A stretch of 64,000 nucleotides of DNA. It comes from Nitrincola tapanii. GTDB taxonomy: Bacteria; Pseudomonadota; Gammaproteobacteria; Pseudomonadales; Balneatricaceae. The DNA is taken from the NCBI RefSeq assembly GCF_008368715.1, contig NZ_SMRS01000005.1, positions 1 through 64,000 on the forward strand. Direction: 5' to 3'. The notes under the pieces were generated by a model, which saw nothing but the letters and a program-made list of their open reading frames with translations, was not told where the DNA came from and ran no database searches. The position numbers were made by a program, and so were the translations under genes. Below are positions 27,255 through 35,353 of the stretch, one piece after another (the first letter of the stretch is position 1; each line of letters opens with the position of its first letter).

Positions 27255-27271
27255 TTGGTATAGCAATTGCA
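27255..27271 (+). promoter_or_regulatory. Sigma-54 promoter of the plus-strand ATP-grasp/alpha-E operon
   Basis: TTGGTATAGCAATTGCA keeps TTGG at -24 and TTGCA at -12 with GG and GC exactly ten bases apart. It departs from consensus in the CAC part of the -24 element. The predicted start near 27282 gives a leader of about 30 bases. Confidence 0.65.
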
Positions 27272-27312
27272 ATTCACTCGATACTGTTTTTATCAGCACT
27301 GGATGCCAGGCT

Positions 27313-28767
27313 ATGAGTAAAGTGAACTGGAACAACTATGCGTGTAATGGTTTTTACGATGAATTGATTGCCGCGCCTGGGCAGCCCCGCCCTGAGGCGC
27401 GCATTCTAGCTGAGTATTTGGCTCAGCTGGCGCCGGATGAGCTGGCGCAACACAAAACGGCGGCTGAGGTCGCCATCCAGGTGATGGGGATTACCTTTAC
27501 TGTCTATACCGAAGGCAGCATGATTGATCGTGCTTGGCCTTTTGATATTGTCCCACGCATCATTCCCCTGGATGAGTGGCAAAAAACGTCTGCCGGTTTA
27601 AAACAGCGTGTGCAAGCGCTGAACATGTTTATTGATGATCTCTACCACGACCAGCGGATTGTCAAAGACGGTATATTTCCGGCTGAGGTCTTGGCTCAAT
27701 CCGTGAATTTTCGCCCCCAGTGTGTGGGTGTGACACCGCCTCATCGAGTTTGGGCGCATATCTGTGGTTCTGATCTGGTACGCGATAAGGATGGCACCCT
27801 GTATGTCCTGGAGGATAACCTGCGTGTGCCTTCTGGTGTTTCCTATATGTTGGAAAATCGTAATATCACCAAGCGCGTGATGCCTGAGCTATTTGCGACT
27901 GGGCGCATCCAGCCTGTGGATGATTACACCGATCAGCTCTACGACATGCTGGCCTCTATGTCCCCTCGTCCAGGAGATGATCCACAAATTGTGGTGCTAA
28001 CCCCGGGTATTTATAACTCCGCTTACTTTGAACATGCTTACCTTGCGCAGCAGATGGGCGTGCAGTTGGTAGAAGGTAGCGATCTCGTCGTCGGTGAAGA
28101 TGATTGTGTCTATATGCGCACAGTCAACGGTCTCAAGCGTGTGGATGTGATCTACCGACGTGTCGATGATATGTTCCTAGATCCTGAGGTCTTCCATCCT
28201 GAGTCGATGCTGGGTGTGCCGGGATTAATGCGCGCTTGGCGCAGCGGTAAGGTCGCTTTGGCGAACGCACCGGGTGCAGGTGTTGCCGATGACAAGGTAG
28301 TTTATGCTTTTGTACCGGAGATTATTCGTTATTACTTAGCAGAAGAGCCATTATTGCCGAATGTTCCTAGCTATCTATGTATGTTTGAAGACGATCGTAA
28401 CTACGTTTTGGATAACTTGGATAAACTGGTGGTGAAGCCCGCGAATGAGTCGGGTGGTTATGGCATGCTGATCGGTCCACACGCGAGCAAGAAAGAGCGT
28501 AAAGCCTTTGCCGATCTGATTCGTGCGAATCCGCGCAACTATATGGCGCAGCCAACCCTCACTCTATCTACTGCCCCCACTCTGTGTGAGGCCGGGATAG
28601 AGCCGCGTCATGTCGACCTACGACCCTTTATTCTTTCAGGTGCTTCCACCTATGTGACCACGGGCGGCTTGACGCGTGTGGCCTTAACCAAGGGCTCTTT
28701 GGTGGTGAACTCCTCACAGGGAGGGGGCAGTAAAGATACCTGGATAGTGGATGTAAAAGGGAGCTGA
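27313..28767 (+). CDS. Circularly permuted type 2 ATP-grasp ligase
   Basis: A 484-residue stand-alone version of the ATP-grasp half of the fusion on the opposite strand. Recognisable blocks are VMGITFTVYTEGSMIDRAWPFDIVPRII, DLYHDQRIVKDGIFPAEV, LYVLEDNLRVPSGVSYMLENR, LVEGSDLVVGEDDCVYMRTVNGLKRVDVIYRR, and the C-terminal VVKPANESGGYGM, which is the glycine-rich ATP loop moved by the permutation. It is predicted to ligate a carboxylate to an amine with ATP. It starts from a sigma-54-type promoter and is followed after three bases by the alpha-E gene. Confidence 0.9.
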   Translation: MSKVNWNNYACNGFYDELIAAPGQPRPEARILAEYLAQLAPDELAQHKTAAEVAIQVMGITFTVYTEGSMIDRAWPFDIVPRIIPLDEWQKTSAGLKQRVQALNMFIDDLYHDQRIVKDGIFPAEVLAQSVNFRPQCVGVTPPHRVWAHICGSDLVRDKDGTLYVLEDNLRVPSGVSYMLENRNITKRVMPELFATGRIQPVDDYTDQLYDMLASMSPRPGDDPQIVVLTPGIYNSAYFEHAYLAQQMGVQLVEGSDLVVGEDDCVYMRTVNGLKRVDVIYRRVDDMFLDPEVFHPESMLGVPGLMRAWRSGKVALANAPGAGVADDKVVYAFVPEIIRYYLAEEPLLPNVPSYLCMFEDDRNYVLDNLDKLVVKPANESGGYGMLIGPHASKKERKAFADLIRANPRNYMAQPTLTLSTAPTLCEAGIEPRHVDLRPFILSGASTYVTTGGLTRVALTKGSLVVNSSQGGGSKDTWIVDVKGS

Positions 28768-28770
28768 GCC

Positions 28771-29748
28771 ATGTTATCAAGAGTTGCTGAAAATATTTAT
28801 TGGTTAGCGCGTTATCTGGAACGCGCTGAAGACACTGCACGCCTGATCAGCGTGAACAGCCATCTACTGCTCGACTTCCCCAAAGCAACGAACTTGGGTT
28901 GGTCTTCGCTCGTGACGATTACCGGCAGTGAAGAGATCTTTGATCAACACTATCTGCAACGGGATGAAAGCAGCGTATTGGCCTTTTTATGCGGTGATCG
29001 ACGCTACACAGGTTCGATCATCTCATCCTTGGCGGCGGCACGCGAAAATCTTCGTACCACGCGAGATGTGATGCCTCGACGCATCTGGGAGGAGGTCAAT
29101 CAGCTGTACATGGCGATCAGCAAACAGGTTGAAGCTGGTGTGACACCCCGTAATCGCGATCAGTTTTTGGAAAGGGTGATTCGCAGCTGTGAAAGTGTCA
29201 ACGGTATGATTGAGGGGACCTTGAGCTTTACTCAGGTACGCACCTTTTTGATGCTGGGGCGTTTAGTCGAAAGAGCGGATATGACAACACGCATCATTGA
29301 TGTGCGCTCGGCGAATCTTTTGCCACGCTCTCCCGAAGAGCTGACACCCTTTGAAACCTTGCAGTGGATGAGTGTGCTTAAATCCTTAACGGGTTTCCAG
29401 ATGTATCGCCAGCATGTGCGTTTACGTGTGCGTGGGCCCGATGTGCTACGTTTCTTGCTACAGGATGAGCAGTTTCCACGTGCCGTCGCTTGTAGCCTGC
29501 GCTTATTGATTGCCGAAATCCAAGCCTTGCCTGCCTGTCAGACCGCAGTGCAAGCCGCTGAACATTGTTTGCAGCATCTGATGCAAGCGGATGTAGCGAC
29601 CTTGGCGGCAGAGCCTGATCTGCTGCATGCCTATATCGATGAGATACAGATAGATCTTAATGAGCTGCATCAAGCGATCGTGGATAGTTGGTTTGCCTTG
29701 TTGGAGGAAAAGAAGGTGGTGGCACTGATGGCGCAGGGCCAGAATTAA
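28771..29748 (+). CDS. Alpha-E domain protein
   Basis: A 325-residue all-helical protein (PF04168). It begins MLSRVAENIYWLARYLERAEDTARLI, the hallmark of the family, with repeated conserved Glu/Arg pairs and LGRLVERADMTTRIIDVRS in the middle. The biochemical role is not established; in genomes it always accompanies circularly permuted ATP-grasp and transglutaminase genes. It is the second gene of the plus-strand operon, starting three bases after the ATP-grasp stop, and is followed by a good terminator at 29772. Confidence 0.9.
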   Translation: MLSRVAENIYWLARYLERAEDTARLISVNSHLLLDFPKATNLGWSSLVTITGSEEIFDQHYLQRDESSVLAFLCGDRRYTGSIISSLAAARENLRTTRDVMPRRIWEEVNQLYMAISKQVEAGVTPRNRDQFLERVIRSCESVNGMIEGTLSFTQVRTFLMLGRLVERADMTTRIIDVRSANLLPRSPEELTPFETLQWMSVLKSLTGFQMYRQHVRLRVRGPDVLRFLLQDEQFPRAVACSLRLLIAEIQALPACQTAVQAAEHCLQHLMQADVATLAAEPDLLHAYIDEIQIDLNELHQAIVDSWFALLEEKKVVALMAQGQN

Positions 29749-29771
29749 GTAGGCTATCGAGATCAGATTCT

Positions 29772-29797
29772 AGGGGCGGCAACGCCCCTTTTGTTCT
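29772..29797 (+). terminator. Rho-independent terminator after the alpha-E gene
   Basis: A 7-bp G+C-rich stem (AGGGGCG with CGCCCCT) with a GCAA tetraloop precedes TTTTGTT. It closes the plus-strand ATP-grasp/alpha-E operon. Confidence 0.8.
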
Positions 29798-29878
29798 TCT
29801 GCTCGACCTCGTTTAAGGCTCGACACCCCAAAAGGCATCAGGGAGAATAGACAAAAATTATTCAACAAAGGAGTGGTT

Positions 29879-30529
29879 ATGCAAAGCTCATCCTGGCTCT
29901 GCGTCCGTCAGGCGCTGATACGGTTTTTCTTATTGGTGCTGGCCATGCTTTGGGTGCCACTCGCGGTCTTTATTGACGTGGAATGGGTCGGCCATGGCAT
30001 GCCGGAGCGAGGTTTCACCGAAATCAGCCAAGAGCTGCTGATTTTTCTTTCCAGCGCTTTGTTTGTGGTGCTGGCGGTGAAACTGACCGAACAGCGCGGT
30101 TTGATGGTGCTGGTGGCGGGCTTTTTTCTGAGCATGTTTATCCGTGAATTGGATGCTTTGTTTGATTACATCCGGCATGGTTTCTGGAAGTATCCCGTGG
30201 CTTTAGTTGTGACGATCAGTTTGGCTGTGGCCGCTTTTTACCGCCAACAACTCCTGCCATCCATGGCAGCGGCCACGCGCTCCGCAGGCTTTGCTTATAT
30301 CCTGGCCGGTATCGCAATCCTGTTGGTGTTCAGCCGTGTCTTTGGAACCAGCTCTTTCTGGACAGCCATTCTCGATTCCGGTGTCGGGGTCGCGGCGCCA
30401 GCTCTGGTCAAAAATGTCGTCCAAGAAGGACTGGAGCTGTTGGCTTATGTTCTGATTTTTTATGGAGCCACGGGGGTCTATTTGGAACATTTTCCACTTA
30501 CTCGCCGAGATAACGTTGACGTTTCTTGA
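29879..30529 (+). CDS. Polytopic membrane protein of unknown function
   Basis: About 216 residues with five to six hydrophobic segments (for example LIRFFLLVLAMLWVPLAVFI, LIFLSSALFVVLAVKL, YILAGIAILLVFSRVF, GLELLAYVLIFYG). AAGGAG at 29868-29873 sets ATG 29879 as the start rather than the GTG at 29873. A charged motif, FIRELDALFDYIRHGFWKY, sits between TM segments 3 and 4 and could be functional. I do not recognise the family. The last 32 bases overlap the end of the convergent acyltransferase gene. It follows the alpha-E terminator, so is probably an independent unit. Confidence 0.75.
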   Translation: MQSSSWLCVRQALIRFFLLVLAMLWVPLAVFIDVEWVGHGMPERGFTEISQELLIFLSSALFVVLAVKLTEQRGLMVLVAGFFLSMFIRELDALFDYIRHGFWKYPVALVVTISLAVAAFYRQQLLPSMAAATRSAGFAYILAGIAILLVFSRVFGTSSFWTAILDSGVGVAAPALVKNVVQEGLELLAYVLIFYGATGVYLEHFPLTRRDNVDVS

Positions 30530-32210
30530 GTTTGATTTTGTCGAGATCGACCAATACCAAACCATCGATGCAATAGCCAAAGTCGGCATCGACCCCAAAA
30601 TCTAAAAAACTGACCCCACCCTCTTCACAGAGTTCAGTGTACTGTTTGTAGAGGGTCGGGACGGTCACCCCATAACAATCTAAGCGTTCTTTCAAACGCG
30701 TGAAATCTTCTTTGGCATCGCTAAAACAGAAGAGCTTTTGTGCCTCGTTAAATCCACTATCAGAAGGAATATAGGGTGCATTGGCCAGTGCCCAGCCTTT
30801 CTTATGTGCATAATAATGTCGATAGTAGATCACCATTAGATCGCGGGCCGGTTGGGGTAACTTGGCGGATAAGGAGACAGGCCCCAGGAGATGTTGAATG
30901 TCGGGGCGAGCTTTTAAATAGGCACCAATACCATACCAGAGATAATCTAGGCTTCTGCGTCCCCAGTAGCGAGGCTGGACAAAACTACGCCCTAACTCGA
31001 CGCTGTTTTGCAGTACAGGTTGAATACTATCCTGATAACGAAAGAGTTCAGCAGAGTAGAGACCATCCAGTCCCTGATCTTGCATCAGTCGTGCACATTC
31101 ACCTAAGCGATAGGCACCGACCAACTCCAGAGCGCTATCATCCCAAAGAATAAGATGTTGATAAGCACGATCAAAACGATCAAGGTCCCATTTTTGCCCT
31201 GTGCCTTCCCCAACGCGCCTGAATGTCATTTCGCGTAAGCGCCCAAGCTCACGCATTACGGCTGAGTCTTTACGATAATCAAAGAGATAGATATGCATCC
31301 CATCGGCAGTGACACCTAAGCGCTGAGCCTGTTGCAGTTCACGGCGAACAGCCAAACGTTCTTCTGGGCGTGCGATCGCTTTTTCGGTGACAAACAAGGA
31401 TTTTTTGTTTTTGGGTAAGCGATACACCTGTTTGCGCAGTAATTTCACCTTGGTCTTCAGTGGCAGATCTGGACGATCAAAGCGCTCTAACGGAATCAGC
31501 TCACCAATACGAATAGGCAGGTCTTCCGCATGCTTACGGAACATCTCACGCACCAGCATTAGCCCCCCGATGGGGCGATAAATTAACGAGAGCGAATAAA
31601 AGAGCGCTGAGTTTTTACTGTTGAGATGAATCGGCAATAAAGGGGTATTGGTTTTGCGCGCAAAATGCACAAATCCACTCTGCCAGGGACCATCCTTGAT
31701 TCCCGTTGGCCCCGCACGCGAGACTTCTCCAGCGGGAAAAATAATCAGCGCTTCTTCATTTAATAAACAGTCGGTCACTTTTTTCAGCGTTTCACGATAG
31801 CCGCTTTTAGTCAGGGCATCGACAGGGACTAACAGCGGGCGTAGGGGTTCAAATTGCCAGAGCAGGTCATTGGCCAGAATCTTTACATCACTGCGCACTT
31901 CAGAAATCAGCTTGAGTAACAACAGTCCATCGAGTGTGCCCAAGGGATGGTTGGCTACAATAATGACACGTCCTTCCGTAGGGATGTTGGCCATCTCGCG
32001 TGCGCGAACCATATAACTGATTCCAAAATGCTCCAGCACCCGCTCGGTAAACTCTAACGCTCCCAGATCAGCATACTGCTGTAAAAAATCATTCACTTCC
32101 TGCTCATGAAAGAGTTGACGCAGAAGATGATAAACCGGTGTTTTCACCAGCTTGGGCTTGCGTTCCAGAGCGGGGTATTTTTCAGCAATCAGAGCTTGGA
32201 TATTAAGCAT
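30498..32210 (-). CDS. OlsF-like fused acyltransferase (predicted ornithine lipid synthase)
   Basis: About 570 residues with two acyltransferase modules. The N-terminal module is PlsC/LPLAT-like with the HX4D motif NHPLGTLD and the FPAGEVSR block (OlsA-like). The C-terminal module (from about residue 300) is a GNAT-fold, hemolysin/OlsB-like N-acyltransferase: FDYRKDSAVMRELGRLREMTFRRVGEGTG, ELVGAYRLG, ELGRSFVQPRYWGRRSLDYLWYGIGAYL. This order matches bifunctional OlsF, which makes ornithine lipids by N- then O-acylation. The ATG at 32210 is chosen over 32231 because AGGTG lies six bases before it. Substrate amino acid is not proven by sequence. Confidence 0.75.
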   Translation of the reverse strand: MLNIQALIAEKYPALERKPKLVKTPVYHLLRQLFHEQEVNDFLQQYADLGALEFTERVLEHFGISYMVRAREMANIPTEGRVIIVANHPLGTLDGLLLLKLISEVRSDVKILANDLLWQFEPLRPLLVPVDALTKSGYRETLKKVTDCLLNEEALIIFPAGEVSRAGPTGIKDGPWQSGFVHFARKTNTPLLPIHLNSKNSALFYSLSLIYRPIGGLMLVREMFRKHAEDLPIRIGELIPLERFDRPDLPLKTKVKLLRKQVYRLPKNKKSLFVTEKAIARPEERLAVRRELQQAQRLGVTADGMHIYLFDYRKDSAVMRELGRLREMTFRRVGEGTGQKWDLDRFDRAYQHLILWDDSALELVGAYRLGECARLMQDQGLDGLYSAELFRYQDSIQPVLQNSVELGRSFVQPRYWGRRSLDYLWYGIGAYLKARPDIQHLLGPVSLSAKLPQPARDLMVIYYRHYYAHKKGWALANAPYIPSDSGFNEAQKLFCFSDAKEDFTRLKERLDCYGVTVPTLYKQYTELCEEGGVSFLDFGVDADFGYCIDGLVLVDLDKIKLKKRQRYLGE

Positions 32211-32328
32211 AAGCACACCTGAATAGAGCAAGTGCGCCTAGCCTAGAGGGTCTAGGTGACGAAGCTGTGAAGTTAGGATGAAGAACTGATGAATCGTCTT
32301 AACGAAAGCGTTCAGGTTTAGATGAGAG

Positions 32329-32350
32329 GGGGAGGCGGCTTGGCCTCCCC
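32329..32350 (-). terminator. Hairpin downstream of the Na+-dependent transporter
   Basis: An 8-bp perfect stem GGGGAGGC/GCCTCCCC with a six-base loop starts eight bases after the transporter stop codon. No T-run follows, so it is a weak intrinsic terminator or an mRNA-stabilising hairpin. Confidence 0.5.
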
Positions 32351-32357
32351 GACGGCT

Positions 32358-33800
32358 TTAGACTTTGTTTTGACGGGTAGCGAAGGTGCGTCCTGCGGTG
32401 AATGCAGCGGTGATGAGTGCTGCGCCCAAGGCAGGGATGAGATAGCCTTCAACCTGAGGTAGTGTGCGTAGGAAGACAAAAGCCACAGCGGTGGGGGCAA
32501 TAAAGCGCACCAAGAATTGCCAGGTGTGGAACCAGCGATCATTGGTATCCATTTCATTCAGGACCTCTTCACGGCTCAGTGCCCAGCCTGCAAAGAGGGC
32601 AATCAGCAAGCCGCCTAAAGGCATCATGATATTGGTCAGAAATTCGAGAATCTCAAAAGGTGAACGACCAAAGAGTTGGTGGGTCCAGGTACCTTCTGAC
32701 CAGAGATTAAAGCTAAAGACGGTCAGTAAACCCAATAACCAGCAGAGGCCTGCCATGATGCTGGTCGCCAGAGGGCGGCTGAAACCAAACCGCTCGACCA
32801 AAAAAGCAGCGACCGGCTCAACCAGTGAGATGGCTGATGTTAGCGCGGCACCAATCACTAGGATAAAGAAAACGCCACCGAGCAAAGCGCCACCAGGCAG
32901 ATCTGCAAACGCGATGGGCAGCGTGACAAACATGAGTCCAGGTCCTTGTCCTGCATCCATGCCGGCCCCAAACACTAAAGAGAAAATCGCGATACCCGCA
33001 ATCAAAGCAATCGCCGTATCGACCAGTGCAATCGAGATGGCCGTGCGCGTGAGCGAGGCTTCTTTCGACATGTAAGCACCGTAGGCCATAATCGCTCCCA
33101 TGCCTAGGCTCAGGGTAAAGAAGGATTGCCCCATCGCCTGTAACCAGCCCTCTAAGCTCAGATCGTTGAGGTTAAAGGTGAAGAGAAATTTGATCGCCGC
33201 TACCGCATCTCCAGTCATCACGCCATAGGCCAGTACAATCATCAGGATGATAAAGAGGGCTGGCATCATAAAACGTAAGCCGTTTTCAATGCCTTTATGA
33301 ATGCCCATTCCGACGATTAAAGCCGATGCCAGCATAAAGAGTGTGTGGTAGAGCAAAAGCTGGTTGGGAGAGGCCAATAGTTCACCAAAGGAAGCGCTAA
33401 TCACGTCTGCACTGGCACCACTGAGTTGACCGGAAAACATTAACCAGGTGTAGTGGATCGCCCAACCGGCAATTACCGAGTAAAAGCTTAAAATAATAAA
33501 GGCGGCACTGGCTCCCATCCATCCGATCACTTGCCAATGGCGGCTGGTGCCATGCGATTCGGTTAGATATTTCATGCCCATAATCGGGCTTTTGCGACTG
33601 GCGCGTCCTAGGAGTGTTTCTGCAATCAGAATCGGAATGCCCACCACGGCGATCGTCAGAGCATAGACCAAAATAAAAGCACCGCCCCCGTTCTCTCCGG
33701 TGAGATAAGGAAAGCGCCATAGGTTGCCCAAACCGACCGCTGAACCGACGGCGGCCAGTAAGAAGGTTCCTTTATGTGTCCAAATTTTAGTAGAACTCAT
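32358..33800 (-). CDS. Sodium-dependent neurotransmitter-symporter-family (SNF) amino-acid transporter
   Basis: A 480-residue inner-membrane protein with about twelve TM segments. The N-terminal motif FLLAAVGSAVGLGNLWRFPYLTGENGGGAFILVY is the Na+/substrate-binding signature of the NSS/SNF family (LeuT, MhsT). Later blocks such as SFFTLSLGMGAIMAYGAYM and the SLVEPVAAFLVERF segment agree. It imports an amino acid or amine with sodium; the specific substrate cannot be told. Single-gene unit, 41 bases downstream of dtd. Confidence 0.92.
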   Translation of the reverse strand: MSSTKIWTHKGTFLLAAVGSAVGLGNLWRFPYLTGENGGGAFILVYALTIAVVGIPILIAETLLGRASRKSPIMGMKYLTESHGTSRHWQVIGWMGASAAFIILSFYSVIAGWAIHYTWLMFSGQLSGASADVISASFGELLASPNQLLLYHTLFMLASALIVGMGIHKGIENGLRFMMPALFIILMIVLAYGVMTGDAVAAIKFLFTFNLNDLSLEGWLQAMGQSFFTLSLGMGAIMAYGAYMSKEASLTRTAISIALVDTAIALIAGIAIFSLVFGAGMDAGQGPGLMFVTLPIAFADLPGGALLGGVFFILVIGAALTSAISLVEPVAAFLVERFGFSRPLATSIMAGLCWLLGLLTVFSFNLWSEGTWTHQLFGRSPFEILEFLTNIMMPLGGLLIALFAGWALSREEVLNEMDTNDRWFHTWQFLVRFIAPTAVAFVFLRTLPQVEGYLIPALGAALITAAFTAGRTFATRQNKV

Positions 33801-33841
33801 GGTTTCTAATCCTATCGCTATAGGCTCGCATTGCGCTGAGG

Positions 33842-34282
33842 TTAGGCGCTTTGCAGCAAAAAGGTTACGGGTCCATCATTGATAAGATGTACCTGCATAT
33901 CGGCACCAAAACGGCCACTGGCAACCGGAGAATGCAAGGCTTGTGCCTGCTGCCGAAAATAGTTGTATAGCGCTTCACCCTGTTCGGGGCTAGCACCCTT
34001 GGAGAATCCGGGGCGTAAGCCACGATCCGTTTCCGCCACCAGGGTGAACTGAGAAACAATTAAGAGTCCAAAACCGGTGTGTGCGAGGCTCAGATTCATG
34101 CGCTGTGCCTGATCGGGGAACACTCGATAATTCAGAATCTTATGTAAGAGTTTATCGGCACTTTCTTGGGTGTCGTCGCGCTCAATACCCAAGAGTAATA
34201 ACAATCCTTGCTGGATCTCACCGACGCACTCACCTTGAATCTCTACTCTGGCTTGGGTCACACGCTGTATCAGTCCTTTCAT
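33842..34282 (-). CDS. dtd: D-aminoacyl-tRNA deacylase
   Basis: A 146-residue cytosolic enzyme that hydrolyses D-amino acids and glycine from mischarged tRNA. The N-terminus MKGLIQRVTQARVE, the central LLIVSQFTLVAETDRGLRPGFSKGA (SQxTL motif) and the C-terminal NDGPVTFLLQS (NxGPV motif with the cross-subunit Gly-cisPro) are diagnostic. It begins three bases after the stop of pip, so the two are co-transcribed. Confidence 0.96.
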   Translation of the reverse strand: MKGLIQRVTQARVEIQGECVGEIQQGLLLLLGIERDDTQESADKLLHKILNYRVFPDQAQRMNLSLAHTGFGLLIVSQFTLVAETDRGLRPGFSKGASPEQGEALYNYFRQQAQALHSPVASGRFGADMQVHLINDGPVTFLLQSA

Positions 34283-34285
34283 GGT

Positions 34286-35236
34286 TTAGGCTCGCTGAGC
34301 AACAAACGCATCGGTCGCGCGAATCAAATTATCCGTAATGCCCGGCTCAAAGGCTGAATGGCCGGCATCCCGAATGATGTGCAATTCTGCATCCGGCATG
34401 ACCTGATGCAGTGCATGGGCTTGTTCTAAAGGGCATACCAGATCATAACGGCCATGCACCAGGGTGCAGGGAAGGTGACGAATGCGCGCGGCATTCTTCA
34501 GAAGTTGATCGGGTGCTAAAAAAGCCTGATGTACAAAATAATGTGCTTCAATGCGAGCCATGGCTAAGGCAACATGAGGTTCGGCAAAGTGCGCGGCAAG
34601 ATCAGGATTCGGCTGTAGCGTCGAACAGCGGCCTTCCCAAACCGACCAAGCCTTTGCCGCCGCCATACGGGCCAATTCATTATCCGAGGTGAGGCGTTGA
34701 TAATAGGCTTGTAACAGATCCTCGCGTTCCTCTTCGGGAATGACCTGTAGGTAGTCTTGCCAGTAGTCTGGGAACACCGCGCTGGCGCCACGTTGGTAGA
34801 ACCACTGAATATCTTGATCACGGCACAGGAATATACCGCGTAGAATCAGTCCCAGCACCGCTTCCGGATGTTCTTGAGCATAGGCTAGCGCCAGCGTGGA
34901 GCCCCAAGATCCTCCAAATAGCAGCCACTCTTTGATCTCCAGATGGCACCGTATGCTCTCAATATCGGCAATCAGATGTTGTGTTGTATTACGCTCTAGG
35001 CACGCATGTGGGGTTGAGCGCCCGCAGCCACGTTGATCAAATACAATGATGCGATAGCGCTCAGGATTAAAAAAACGTCGATGCTGAGGCGAACTGCCAC
35101 CACCTGGGCCACCATGGATAAATAGCACGGGTAGGCCCTGGGGATGGCCGCTTTCCTCTATATATAGAGTGTGTAAATCATCGACTGGCAGATAATGCTC
35201 GGCATAGGGCGTGATCTCAGGATAGAGGCTGCGCAT
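34286..35236 (-). CDS. pip: Proline iminopeptidase
   Basis: An alpha/beta-hydrolase of about 316 residues that releases N-terminal proline. The oxyanion strand HGGPGGGSSPQHRRFFNP, the nucleophile elbow GGSWGSTLAL and the C-terminal catalytic Asp/His (GRYDLVCP, DAGHSAFEPG) are typical. The frame opens at 35299, but Met22 (MRSLYPEITPY) at 35236 is the usual family start and has AGAG upstream. Forms an operon with dtd. Confidence 0.93.
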   Translation of the reverse strand: MRSLYPEITPYAEHYLPVDDLHTLYIEESGHPQGLPVLFIHGGPGGGSSPQHRRFFNPERYRIIVFDQRGCGRSTPHACLERNTTQHLIADIESIRCHLEIKEWLLFGGSWGSTLALAYAQEHPEAVLGLILRGIFLCRDQDIQWFYQRGASAVFPDYWQDYLQVIPEEEREDLLQAYYQRLTSDNELARMAAAKAWSVWEGRCSTLQPNPDLAAHFAEPHVALAMARIEAHYFVHQAFLAPDQLLKNAARIRHLPCTLVHGRYDLVCPLEQAHALHQVMPDAELHIIRDAGHSAFEPGITDNLIRATDAFVAQRA

Positions 35237-35353
35237 AGAAATTCTCTGAACTAAGTGTCTGAATCGAGTATAGAAGAGATTGTGGATGAGAGCAGACAAG
35301 AGAAAGGCAGCCCTTGAGCTGCCTTGATCATCCTAATCCTGCTGTGAAGCTGA

